From Nannocystis sp. RBIL2 (GTDB lineage: Bacteria > Myxococcota_A > Polyangia > Nannocystales > Nannocystaceae): DNA of 64,000 nt. Numbering within the stretch: the first letter of the stretch is position 1; each line of letters opens with the position of its first letter. The notes beneath the pieces were generated by a model. It was not told the origin of the DNA and ran no database searches. It saw only the letters and a program-made list of their open reading frames with translations. The translations under genes and the position numbers were made by a program. Shown piece by piece: positions 49,870-57,326 of the stretch. The stretch covers positions 3,000,151 through 3,064,150 of the forward strand of contig NZ_JAPNJW010000002.1 in NCBI RefSeq assembly GCF_026626745.1, in the 5' to 3' direction.

Positions 49870-50360
49870 GTGGCCATATCTCGGGCTCTCCGCCCCGTCT
49901 CGCCCCTCTGCTCCTCGCTCGCCCTGACGCTCGTCGCCTGTCGCCCCGCCGCGAGCCCGTCGACGGCCGCGACCACCCAGCCGACCGCTGGCCTCGATAC
50001 GCCGCCCGGCGCCAGCCAGTCCGGGGCACAGAGCGGCCCCGCCGGCGCCGACGAGCCGCGCGGCTCCCTCGACAAGGACGAAATCCGCAAGATCGTCCGC
50101 GCCGGGCTCGCCGATGTCCGCGCCTGTTACAACGCAGGCCTGAGCAGCGACCCCGAGCTCACCGGCCGCGTGGCGATTCACTTCACGATCGCCGGCGACG
50201 GCAAGGTCGCCCAGGTGTGGTCCAGGAGTCGACCCTGCCTGCCTGGGCGCGCTCGGTCGCCGACTGCATCGCCGCCGTCGCAGGTCGATGGCAATTCCCT
50301 CCGCCCGAGGGCGGCGGCACCATCACCGTCCTCTACCCCTTCGTGCTCGTGCCGGGGTGA
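49870..50360 (+). pseudogene. AgmX/PglI-type (TonB-like C-terminal) lipoprotein, frameshifted
   Basis: From the GTG at 49870 a signal peptide ending LTLVAC (lipobox) and a Thr/Pro/Ser linker are followed by IRKIVRAGLADVRACYNAGL and LTGRVAIHFTIAGDGKVAQV. This is the start of an AgmX/PglI C-terminal domain, a TonB-like fold of myxobacterial motility and envelope proteins. At 50215-50220 the frame breaks. Two bases further on, another frame continues exactly the expected domain (VQESTLPAWARSVADCIAAV, then GRWQFPPPEGG) and stops at 50360. An extra TG in GTGTGG explains the shift. Without the shift the original frame would run into Arg/Ser-rich sequence to 50481. It could be a true pseudogene or a sequence error. 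Confidence 0.75.
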
Positions 50361-50610
50361 CGCGTCCCGCGGACGAACCGGGCCCGCGGATCTCGGGTGG
50401 CGGCCGACGCTCTGCGCCGCGAGCTCGCCCCCCGGCTCTCGGGACATGGACCCCCGAGGATGGCGGCCCATGACTGTGTGACGCGTCCTCAGGCCCCTGC
50501 GGCCGTTCGCGGGAACGAGGGGCAGCCTCGCAATCTTGCGATCATGAATTGCGCGCATGCGACACCTCGTCTGGTCATTTCGCGCCGCGTCGTGCCACCC
50601 TGCCGCGCCC

Positions 50611-51234
50611 ATGGTCCGACTCGCCCGACTCTGTGCATTCACCCTGCTCCTCGCCTGTGACGGCGGCGCCCCCCCGGCCGCCGACAAGCAGCCCGGCGCC
50701 GACAAACCCGCCGACAAACCCGCCGACAAACCCGCCCGCGAGGAGGCCAAGGACCGCAGTCAGACCCCGCTCGTCACCACCAGGGAGACCGTAGGCGGCC
50801 TCGCCGTCTCGATCGACATCCCGGCCGGCCTCAAGCGCGACGCCAACGAGCACGACAAGTACGTCAACTGGACCTTCACCGACGGCAACCCCTTCATGGA
50901 GCCCTCGATCACCATCAAGTTCGTCGAACCGATGATGGCCCCGAAGGACCTGCCCGCGTTCGTCCGCAGCGCCACCCCGAAGACTCAGGACAACCCGCCG
51001 CCGGTCGTGGTCCGCCAGGAAGAGCTGCCCGGCGGCGGCATGATCGTCGTCGCCGAGCGCAGCGACCGCCTGTTCTTCAAGGTCGACGCGCTCCACCGCA
51101 ACGGCGACAAGCTGGTCCGCTGCACGCTGCTCCAGCGCACCGGCACCGGCAAGCCCGACGACCTGCCGATCCCCGGCTACCCGGCCACCCGCGCCTGGGC
51201 CGAGAAGATCTGCGAGTCCGTGAAGATCGAGTGA
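50611..51234 (+). CDS. Lipoprotein of unknown function
   Basis: A 207-residue exported protein. The signal peptide ends LLLAC (lipobox). A short tandem repeat DKPA (three copies) forms the linker. The mature domain (about 50-205) has VGGLAVSIDIPAGLKRD, NWTFTDGNPFMEPSITIKFV and LVRCTLLQRTG, an alternating beta pattern, and two cysteines that may pair. The style matches small envelope lipoproteins of unknown role. The ATG at 50611 fits the signal peptide best; earlier in-frame sequence is not signal-like. It follows the AgmX-like gene by 250 bp on the same strand. Confidence 0.72.
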   Translation: MVRLARLCAFTLLLACDGGAPPAADKQPGADKPADKPADKPAREEAKDRSQTPLVTTRETVGGLAVSIDIPAGLKRDANEHDKYVNWTFTDGNPFMEPSITIKFVEPMMAPKDLPAFVRSATPKTQDNPPPVVVRQEELPGGGMIVVAERSDRLFFKVDALHRNGDKLVRCTLLQRTGTGKPDDLPIPGYPATRAWAEKICESVKIE

Positions 51235-51351
51235 GAGCCATCCGGTACCGCCGCGAGCGCGTCCCAGGGCCGCCGAAGGGGAGCGCCTCTCGACCTCGTC
51301 GCATGCTCGCCCCGTCGTGCTAGCGGAGGCCGTACCGCGGCCGGGCCACGC

Positions 51352-51885
51352 TCACGGCTCGCGGTCTCGCATCGCCTCCGCCGACTGGACCCGGACCGAC
51401 ACCGTGCCCTCCATGCCGGCGACCTCGACGGAGATCCGGCCCGCGCACGCATGCCAGCCGGCGCCGCTGCCGACCTCCAGCGCACCGCAGCCGCGCAGCT
51501 TCGCGGCGACGGCTTTCGCCCCGCCGACGCCCGGCGGTGGCGCCTGACCCAAAATAGGCGGCAGCACCTGGCCCTCGAACACCACGCCGCCGATCTCCGC
51601 GAACGGCGCGAGCACCGTCGACATCCCCCCGTCGCTGTCGGTGAAGGCCACGAAGTACGGGCCGGCGTACGCGTTCGCCTCGGAGAAGCCGGGGCGCACC
51701 GTCAGCCCGGCAGCCGCCGCGGCCGCCTCGCACTGCGCGCGCGTCATCCCGACCGCGAACGGCCCGATCCCGACATCCGCGACCAGGCGCGGCACGCCGC
51801 CCTCGAACCCCGGAGGCTGCACCGCGGGCTCGCAAGCGGCAGCGAGACCGACGAGCACGAGGCAGCAGAAGCGGCGGGCCGGCAT
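51352..51885 (-). CDS. Lipoprotein of unknown function
   Basis: A 177-residue exported protein with the signal peptide MPARRFCCLVLVGLAAAC ending in a lipobox. The mature domain begins VADVGIGPFAVGMTRAQCEA, where IGPFAVGMT recalls the repeated motif of small beta-propeller-edge or SmpA-like domains (xxGxxxGMTxxxxxA), and includes two internal Cys. The ATG at 51885 is supported by TAAGGT 7 bases upstream (51893-51898). It converges with the lipoprotein at 50611. Function unknown. Confidence 0.7.
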   Translation of the reverse strand: MPARRFCCLVLVGLAAACEPAVQPPGFEGGVPRLVADVGIGPFAVGMTRAQCEAAAAAAGLTVRPGFSEANAYAGPYFVAFTDSDGGMSTVLAPFAEIGGVVFEGQVLPPILGQAPPPGVGGAKAVAAKLRGCGALEVGSGAGWHACAGRISVEVAGMEGTVSVRVQSAEAMRDREP

Positions 51886-51892
51886 GCCGACC

Positions 51893-51898
51893 ACCTTA
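51893..51898 (-). promoter_or_regulatory. Candidate -10 (TAAGGT)
   Basis: On the minus strand TAAGGT ends 7 bases before the ATG at 51885, again consistent with a leaderless transcript. Confidence 0.3.
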
Positions 51899-51960
51899 CC
51901 AACGCCGGCGGCCTCCCCCCAGCCACGCACGCGCCGACAGCTCGAGGCCCCCGGGCCCCA

Positions 51961-52145
51961 CGTCCGTCCAGGGCGGCGACCTGCACCGCGCCGTTGCGCC
52001 CGCAGCCGCCTCCTGGCCACCTCCGCCGTCAGCAGCGACCTGCATTGCCCCGTCGCGCTCGCGGCCCCCTCCTCGCCCCCTCGCCGCGTCCTCCGCCCCA
52101 TGCGCAGCTGCCTGCGCCGCCCCGTTGCGCTCGCGGCCCGCTTTT
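51961..52145. repeat. Degenerate ~60-75-bp repeats
   Basis: Three related stretches start near 51972, 52028 and 52101. Each reads roughly CTGCRYYGCCCCGTYGCGCTCGC followed by a CT-rich tail. They are imperfect and lie between two divergent lipoprotein genes. Possibly the trace of an amplified coding segment. Confidence 0.4.
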
Positions 52146-52160
52146 TGCCACCCTCCCCGC

Positions 52161-53150
52161 ATGCTCCGCCCCGCCGTCGCCCTCCTCGCCGCCTCGCTCC
52201 TCGCCTGCGCCGGCGAGGCCGCGAAGCCGGTCGCCCCCGAGGTCGCCGCACCCGCTGCTTCACCGCCTGCGCCCGCGCCCGCCCCACCTGTCCCCGAGGA
52301 CAGCCCGCCCCCCGCGCTCGAGCGCGCCAGCGTCTCGGTCGGCGGCCACAGCATCGCGGTGCACTTCAAGCGCCCGGCGGCGCCGTGGGGCGCGATCGTC
52401 CTCGTCCACGGCCGCACCTGGAGCGCCCTGCCCGACTTCGACCTGCAGGTGCCCGGCGCGCGCGTCTCCTTGATGGACAACCTCGCCGCCGAGGGCCTCG
52501 CGGTGTACGCAGTCGACCTGCGCGGCTACGGTGCCACCGCCCGCGACCCCAGCGGCTACACCGACCCGATCCAGGCCGCCGACGATCTCGCCGCAGTGGC
52601 CGGCCTCGCCGGCGCCGACCTCCCGACCCGGCCCGCAGTGCTCGGCTGGTCGCTCGGGGCCCGCGTCGCCGCGCTCGCGGCCCAGCGCCACGCCGACGCC
52701 TTCGGTCCCGTGATCCTCTACGGCTCGCCGTGCCCGCCCAAGGCCCCGCCGAGCCCGCCCGCCACGCCACCGGGACCGCCGACCAGGGCCAGCAACACCG
52801 AGGTCGCCGCGCGCTCCGACTTCATCACCCCCGACGCCCTCGAGCCCGGAGTCGCCGACGCCTTCGTCGCCGCGGCCCTGGCCGCCGATCCGGTCAAGGC
52901 CGACTGGCGCGACCTCCACGTGTGGGCCGACTTCACCCAGCTGCGCGCGCCCGTGCTGGTGATCCACGGCGACCGCGACCCGGTCGTCACTCCGTCGTGC
53001 CTGCAAGAGCGACTGGCACAGCTCCCGGGCGGCGCCCAGCTCGAAACGCTCGCCGGCTACGACCACGCGGCCCACCTCGAGCGCGCGGCCCCGCGGTTCG
53101 TCGCCGCGGTGGTCGGCTTCGTCCGCAAACACAGCGCCCCGCGCGGCTGA
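52161..53150 (+). CDS. Alpha/beta hydrolase lipoprotein
   Basis: A 329-residue exported hydrolase. The signal ends ASLLACAG (lipobox), then a Pro/Ala linker of ~30 residues. The alpha/beta hydrolase domain has IVLVHGRTW (oxyanion), AVDLRGYGATARD, the nucleophile Ser in LGWSLGARVAAL, the acid in VIHGDRDPVV and the His in YDHAAHLE. A lid insertion rich in Pro (about 195-215) separates the core strands. It probably acts on a small ester outside the cytoplasm. The ATG at 52161 fits the signal peptide; an in-frame upstream start would not. Confidence 0.85.
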   Translation: MLRPAVALLAASLLACAGEAAKPVAPEVAAPAASPPAPAPAPPVPEDSPPPALERASVSVGGHSIAVHFKRPAAPWGAIVLVHGRTWSALPDFDLQVPGARVSLMDNLAAEGLAVYAVDLRGYGATARDPSGYTDPIQAADDLAAVAGLAGADLPTRPAVLGWSLGARVAALAAQRHADAFGPVILYGSPCPPKAPPSPPATPPGPPTRASNTEVAARSDFITPDALEPGVADAFVAAALAADPVKADWRDLHVWADFTQLRAPVLVIHGDRDPVVTPSCLQERLAQLPGGAQLETLAGYDHAAHLERAAPRFVAAVVGFVRKHSAPRG

Positions 53151-53370
53151 ATCCCCGGCGCGCCGCGACAGGCCGAGCAGCAATCTAAAAATTTGACGAA
53201 GACGCGGGTCTTCGATGGATCGAGACCGTCGTCCACGCGCATCGGTCTCCGCTCTTCCCGCACACGGAGTTGCCCGGGCAATGGTCGCGGAGAACACGCT
53301 GCGGCCACATGGAGACGCAAGCGCGACGCGTGAACACGCAATTGATCTCCCCCGCGCCGACACCATTCGA

Positions 53371-53823
53371 ATGGACCGCATCGAAAGCGTAACCCATGAA
53401 AAAAACGATAAGCACCTGATCTTTGTCTCTCTGCTGCTCCCGGGCGTGGCCCTCGCCGCCACCAAGGCCACCGGGATCTGGGAGGGCATCGCCTACAATG
53501 CCGACGGGCTCGCCGACCTCGATTACGAGGCTCGACTGGTCATGAACTGCGGTGCGACCGAGGGCACCGCCGAATACACCTATTTCAACCTGAACGACTT
53601 CGTCTGCGAGAGCACCCTGACGCTCGAGAGCAGCTCGACCAACTCGTGGACTTACTATAACGAGACGAGCACCCCCAACTGTGGTGACGGCCGGGTGACG
53701 CTGACCTGGTATGCCAGCCGACCCGACTCGATCCACTTCCAGTGGCTGAACCTCAACGACGAGGTCGAAACGCACGCCTGGCTGCCGCTGGCCGGCTCGC
53801 TCGTCTGCCCCGTCGTTCCCTGA
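53371..53823 (+). CDS. Secreted protein, start disturbed by an A7 tract
   Basis: The mature part (from ATKATGIWEGIAYNADG) is a ~125-residue beta-rich domain with four cysteines and many Thr/Ser/Asn, similar in style to the secreted protein at 25083. The natural signal peptide seems to start at the ATG at 53396. There MKKTIST stops at a TGA seven codons on, because the seven-A run puts it out of frame. One extra A would give a normal signal peptide joined to LIFVSLLLPGVALA. In the sequence as given, the frame can start at the ATG at 53371 with an atypical acidic n-region. A sequence error or slippage on the A-run is likely. Confidence 0.65.
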   Translation: MDRIESVTHEKNDKHLIFVSLLLPGVALAATKATGIWEGIAYNADGLADLDYEARLVMNCGATEGTAEYTYFNLNDFVCESTLTLESSSTNSWTYYNETSTPNCGDGRVTLTWYASRPDSIHFQWLNLNDEVETHAWLPLAGSLVCPVVP

Positions 53824-53936
53824 CGAGTCTCGCCCCACGGCGCCCCACCCATCGCCAATCATTCGCTCGGCGGCGCGGCTGCAGGCACAACCGACCCGGC
53901 AGCCGCGCTCGTCGACGGGCCCCACGAGACAACCTC

Positions 53937-55070
53937 ATGTCGACCTTCTCCACCCTCTATCCCGCCTTGCCGATCGCCGAGCTCGTCCAGCTCTCGCTCG
54001 CCACCACCGCCGCGACTGTCATGAAAATCCTCCGCCGCGGCCACGCCGAGAGCCTCGAGGAGGTCGCCGCCCTGCTGTCCCCGGCCGCGATCCGGGCGCA
54101 GGCCGCCGTCGCCGAGCGCTCCGGCGAGCTCGCCCGGCGCAGGTTCGGCCGCGCGATCCGCCTGTTCGCCCCGCTCTACCTGTCCAACGAGTGCGTCAAC
54201 GTCTGCACCTACTGCGGCTTCTCGCGCACCAACCAGATCCCGCGCATCACGATCTCCGTCGAACAGGCGGTGCGCGAGGTCCGGCTGCTGCGCGCCCGCG
54301 GCATCGGCTCGCTGCTGATCGTCGCCGGCGAGCACCCGAAGTTCGTGTCGAACGGATTCGTCGAGGAGGTCATCCGCGCGGTCCTGCCGATCATGCCCGA
54401 CGTGTCGATCGAGATAGGTCCGCTCGAGAGCCCGGCCTACGCGCCGATGGTCGCGGCCGGCTGCGCCGGCCTGGTGGTGTATCAGGAGACCTACCACGAG
54501 CCGAGCTACCGCGCCGTCCACACCGCGGGCCCGAAGAAGCGCTACCACTGGCGCATGGACGCCGCCGAGCGGGGCCTCGCCGCGGGCTTCCGCCGGCTGG
54601 GCATCGGCGCGCTCTACGGCCTTCACGACTTCCGCTTCGAGGCGCTGTCGCTGGCCGCCCACGCCGACCACTTGCGAAGCACCTGCCCCGAAGTTCAGCT
54701 TGCGATCAGCGTCCCGCGCCTGCGCCCGGCCGCCGGCGCGTTCCAGCCCGACCCGCGCCACGTCCCCGGCGACTCCGAGTTCCTCGCCATCATCTGCGCG
54801 CTGCGCCTGTTCCTGCCCGAGGCCGACATCATCGTCTCGACCCGCGAGTCGGCCGAGCTGCGCGACCGCATGGTCTCGATCGGCGTGACCACCATGAGCG
54901 CCGGCGCCAGCACCGAACCCGGCGGCTACAGCGATTTCGAACAGGACGGCTGGACCCCCGCCCGCGACCAGCCCGGCGAGCAATTTCACATCGCCGACGA
55001 ACGCCCACCCCACGCGGTGGCCGAGATGATCCGCCGCCGCGGCTACCTGCCGATCTGGCAGGGGATTTGA
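53937..55070 (+). CDS. thiH: 2-iminoacetate synthase ThiH (radical SAM)
   Basis: A 377-residue radical-SAM enzyme that cleaves tyrosine to dehydroglycine (2-iminoacetate) for the thiazole moiety of thiamine. The iron-sulfur motif is C86-x3-C90-x2-C93 in NECVNVCTYCGFSR. Other family marks are LLIVAGEHPKFV, EIGPLESPAYAPMVAAG, VYQETYHEPSY, SVPRLRPAAGAF and the end EQFHIADERPPHAVAEMI. Length agrees with ThiH. No other thi gene is in the window, so the pathway is dispersed. The ATG at 53937 is the first in the conserved region. No thiamine riboswitch could be recognised in the 113 bp upstream. Confidence 0.93.
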   Translation: MSTFSTLYPALPIAELVQLSLATTAATVMKILRRGHAESLEEVAALLSPAAIRAQAAVAERSGELARRRFGRAIRLFAPLYLSNECVNVCTYCGFSRTNQIPRITISVEQAVREVRLLRARGIGSLLIVAGEHPKFVSNGFVEEVIRAVLPIMPDVSIEIGPLESPAYAPMVAAGCAGLVVYQETYHEPSYRAVHTAGPKKRYHWRMDAAERGLAAGFRRLGIGALYGLHDFRFEALSLAAHADHLRSTCPEVQLAISVPRLRPAAGAFQPDPRHVPGDSEFLAIICALRLFLPEADIIVSTRESAELRDRMVSIGVTTMSAGASTEPGGYSDFEQDGWTPARDQPGEQFHIADERPPHAVAEMIRRRGYLPIWQGI

Positions 55071-55196
55071 CCACCGCTGCATCAGCAGCATCCACACGTT
55101 CCGCCGCCGCTCACGGCCCCCGCGCGGTCGAGCGAGTCATCGCAATCGCCCTCCCGCGTAGCCACCCCAGCAGCGAGCCCGGCTCGCCGCCCCCGC

Positions 55197-55616
55197 TCAC
55201 CGCCCCGCGCGACCCTCGTCGCGGATCGCTCGCAAGCGCCGCAGCAGCGCCACGACCTGGCCCGACGCGACCACCGACGCGAAGTGCCCGCCGACGAAGC
55301 GGTCGGTGCGAAGATGCATCGTGATCAGCCTGCAGACATCGATCAGCGGCGCGCGGGCCAGCGCCTCCGGATCGCGCTGGTAGTGCTCCGCCTCGGCGCG
55401 CCACGCCGGCAGGTCGAACGCGACGACGAAGCCCGGTCGCGCGAGCACCTGCTGCAGCTGCCGGACCTCGGGCGCGTCGACCAGGCGCGGCAACCACGAG
55501 CCCTCCCGCGCCCACCGACTGGCCTGAAAGTCCGGACGCTCGAGCACCGGCAAGAACGCCAGAGCAGCGTCGATGTCCGCCGCGGATGGAGCCGGAGGAC
55601 CGCCTGCCTCGACCAT
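55197..55616 (-). CDS. DUF6508-like small protein
   Basis: A 139-residue protein. Its ADIDAALAFLPVLERPDFQA opening, FVVAFDLPAWRAEAEHYQRD core and closing CRLITMHLRTDRFVGGHFAS and LLRRLRAIRDE match the layout of DUF6508, where small proteins carry an aromatic core and an invariant RxDRF. No function is known for the family. The start could be the ATG at 55616 or one 12 codons earlier; the later one begins nearer the domain. It is the last gene of a minus-strand run (57286-55197). Confidence 0.65.
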   Translation of the reverse strand: MVEAGGPPAPSAADIDAALAFLPVLERPDFQASRWAREGSWLPRLVDAPEVRQLQQVLARPGFVVAFDLPAWRAEAEHYQRDPEALARAPLIDVCRLITMHLRTDRFVGGHFASVVASGQVVALLRRLRAIRDEGRAGR

Positions 55617-55668
55617 GCGCTCGAGAGGACCACGAGCCGCCGCCCCTGGCAACCGCCGCGCTCGCGCA

Positions 55669-56646
55669 TCAACGCAGGCGCCGGTCCGCTCGACACGTCC
55701 CGGCGTCGAGATACACCGCAGCGTCCGCCACGTCGGCAGTGACGAACGTGCGCCCCTGCACCGCCAGGTTGAGCGCCGGCAGCTGTTCGGTCAGCAGGTC
55801 TGCCGGACACGCCACGCTGCAATCGACCTGCCTGTCGCTGGCGCCGGTGACCGACATCCGCCCCGAGGCCCAGACCTGACCGGGCGCGTGCGGGCGCGCC
55901 CACAGGCCCGTGCAGCGCGAGCAGCGGCGCGTGCTGCCGTCGCTGCAGCGCTCCTCCTGCGCGCTCTTCTCGCCGCACTCGATCGTCAACGTGTAGGCCG
56001 CCTCGCCGTAGTACGCGGCCTTGCGCGTGACCTCGAAGACGGGCCGCTCTGCGAGCGTGGCGAAGGAGCCGAGGCCGAAGACCCCGTCCGTCTGCCAGCG
56101 CCCCCGGGCATCGCGGGCGAACACATCGCCGTGCGGTCCAGAGGTCGAGATCCCGCTCGCAGTGATTTCGACCGCCTCGAAGCGCACTGTCTTGACGTCG
56201 CCTTCGATCTCCGCGACCTCGCGCGCGCGGCCGAAGAACCCGTCGTCTTCCCACGCCCCGCGGACCGAGAAGCAGCGGTCGCCGCGGGCCCGGACCCACA
56301 GCTTGGACCGACCGGCCGCGAGCCGCCGGAACTCCGCCCAGCGCTCGGGCGTCGCGCTGCCCTCCCGATGCTCGACGAGCTCGGGCATCACCGCCACCGC
56401 CCACGCCCAGCGCGCCGCGAGGTCCATCGCCTGCACCTCGGCGAGCAACCCTGCCGCCGGGTCGACCTGCCCCGCGGGCTGCTGCGCCGGCGCTGCCTCC
56501 CGCGCCGCCTCGCCCTGTCCCTGCGCCGCTGCCGGCGCGGGCGAGGACGTCGCGCCGGGCGTCACGCTCTGCGCCGCCCCGCCCGGCGCGACGGCGCAGG
56601 CCAGCGCGACTGCAGGACCGACGAGAACGCTGCGAGCTCGCATCAT
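55669..56646 (-). CDS. Secreted protein of unknown function
   Basis: A ~325-residue exported protein. The start pair ATG-ATG at 56646/56643 gives a signal peptide (RARSVLVGPAVALACAVAPG). A Gln/Ala/Pro-rich linker (about 30-75) follows. The mature domain has scattered Cys including a CSDGSTRRCSRC cluster, alternating beta strands (KLWVRARGDRCFSVRGAWED, VFEVTRKAAYYGEAAYTLTI) and a C-terminal DCSVACPADLL. No family is recognised. It lies 53 bp upstream of the DUF6508-like gene on the same strand. Confidence 0.68.
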   Translation of the reverse strand: MMRARSVLVGPAVALACAVAPGGAAQSVTPGATSSPAPAAAQGQGEAAREAAPAQQPAGQVDPAAGLLAEVQAMDLAARWAWAVAVMPELVEHREGSATPERWAEFRRLAAGRSKLWVRARGDRCFSVRGAWEDDGFFGRAREVAEIEGDVKTVRFEAVEITASGISTSGPHGDVFARDARGRWQTDGVFGLGSFATLAERPVFEVTRKAAYYGEAAYTLTIECGEKSAQEERCSDGSTRRCSRCTGLWARPHAPGQVWASGRMSVTGASDRQVDCSVACPADLLTEQLPALNLAVQGRTFVTADVADAAVYLDAGTCRADRRLR

Positions 56647-56776
56647 CGCGCCGAACGCGGTCACGCGCGCCGATATTCCCCGCGAGGCGCATGCACAGCC
56701 CACACCTCGCCGAATGTGCTCATGCGCCGTCCTCGACACATACGACGACATCCTCCGAAGTACGCCCCCGGCCCGC

Positions 56777-57286
56777 TCACCCGTGTTCCTGGGCGATCAG
56801 GCACAGCCGGCCGTCCTGCTCGTACACCAGGGCCCACGCGTTTACGTCGCTGTCGCGGAAGAACCACACCCGCGCGCCCTCGTCGGGGGCCGGCTGGAAC
56901 TCAGCGCGCTCCCCGGCGACAAACGCGGTCACACGGACGCGCAGCGGTGGCAGCACCTCTTCGTCGTCGCCACCGATGAACCACTCGAATTCCTCGCGCC
57001 AGCCCGCATCGGCGACTGCATCCTCGGGCGTCGCCAGGCCGAGACGCGCGACGATGGCGTCGACCTCGGCGGCATCGCAAGGGAGCGCGACGTGGTGTCG
57101 ATCGAACACACCGGTGCCGCCGCTGTAATAGCGCAGGTCGTAACGCAGACCCTCGACCCTGCGCGGCGCCGGCAGACCGAGCAGCCCCGCCACCAGTGCC
57201 AGGCCGCGCTGGCGCCGCGACGGGTCCTCGTCCGCATCGCAGAACCGCCGCTCCACGTCGTCGTAAGGGTGAAGATCGGAGCTCAC
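56777..57286 (-). CDS. Hypothetical protein
   Basis: A 169-residue cytoplasmic-looking protein starting at a GTG (SSDLHPYDDVERRFCDADED). It has a helical N-terminus (RRQRGLALVAGLLGLP), then RRVEGLRYDLRYYSGGTGVFD and an acidic C-terminal beta region (EEFEWFIGGDDEEVLPPLRV, WALVYEQDGRLCLIAQEHG). No known family is recognised. It follows the methyltransferase gene (stop 57327) by 40 bp on the same strand and could be its partner or simply cotranscribed. Confidence 0.62.
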   Translation of the reverse strand: MSSDLHPYDDVERRFCDADEDPSRRQRGLALVAGLLGLPAPRRVEGLRYDLRYYSGGTGVFDRHHVALPCDAAEVDAIVARLGLATPEDAVADAGWREEFEWFIGGDDEEVLPPLRVRVTAFVAGERAEFQPAPDEGARVWFFRDSDVNAWALVYEQDGRLCLIAQEHG

Positions 57287-57326
57287 GCGCCCAGCATGAC
57301 GGACCCACGCACCGATGACCAGCGCG

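Noticed and set aside
53824-53936. Thiamine (TPP) riboswitch upstream of thiH
   Set aside because: The conserved CUGAGA and related TPP-element sequences are not visible in this short leader.
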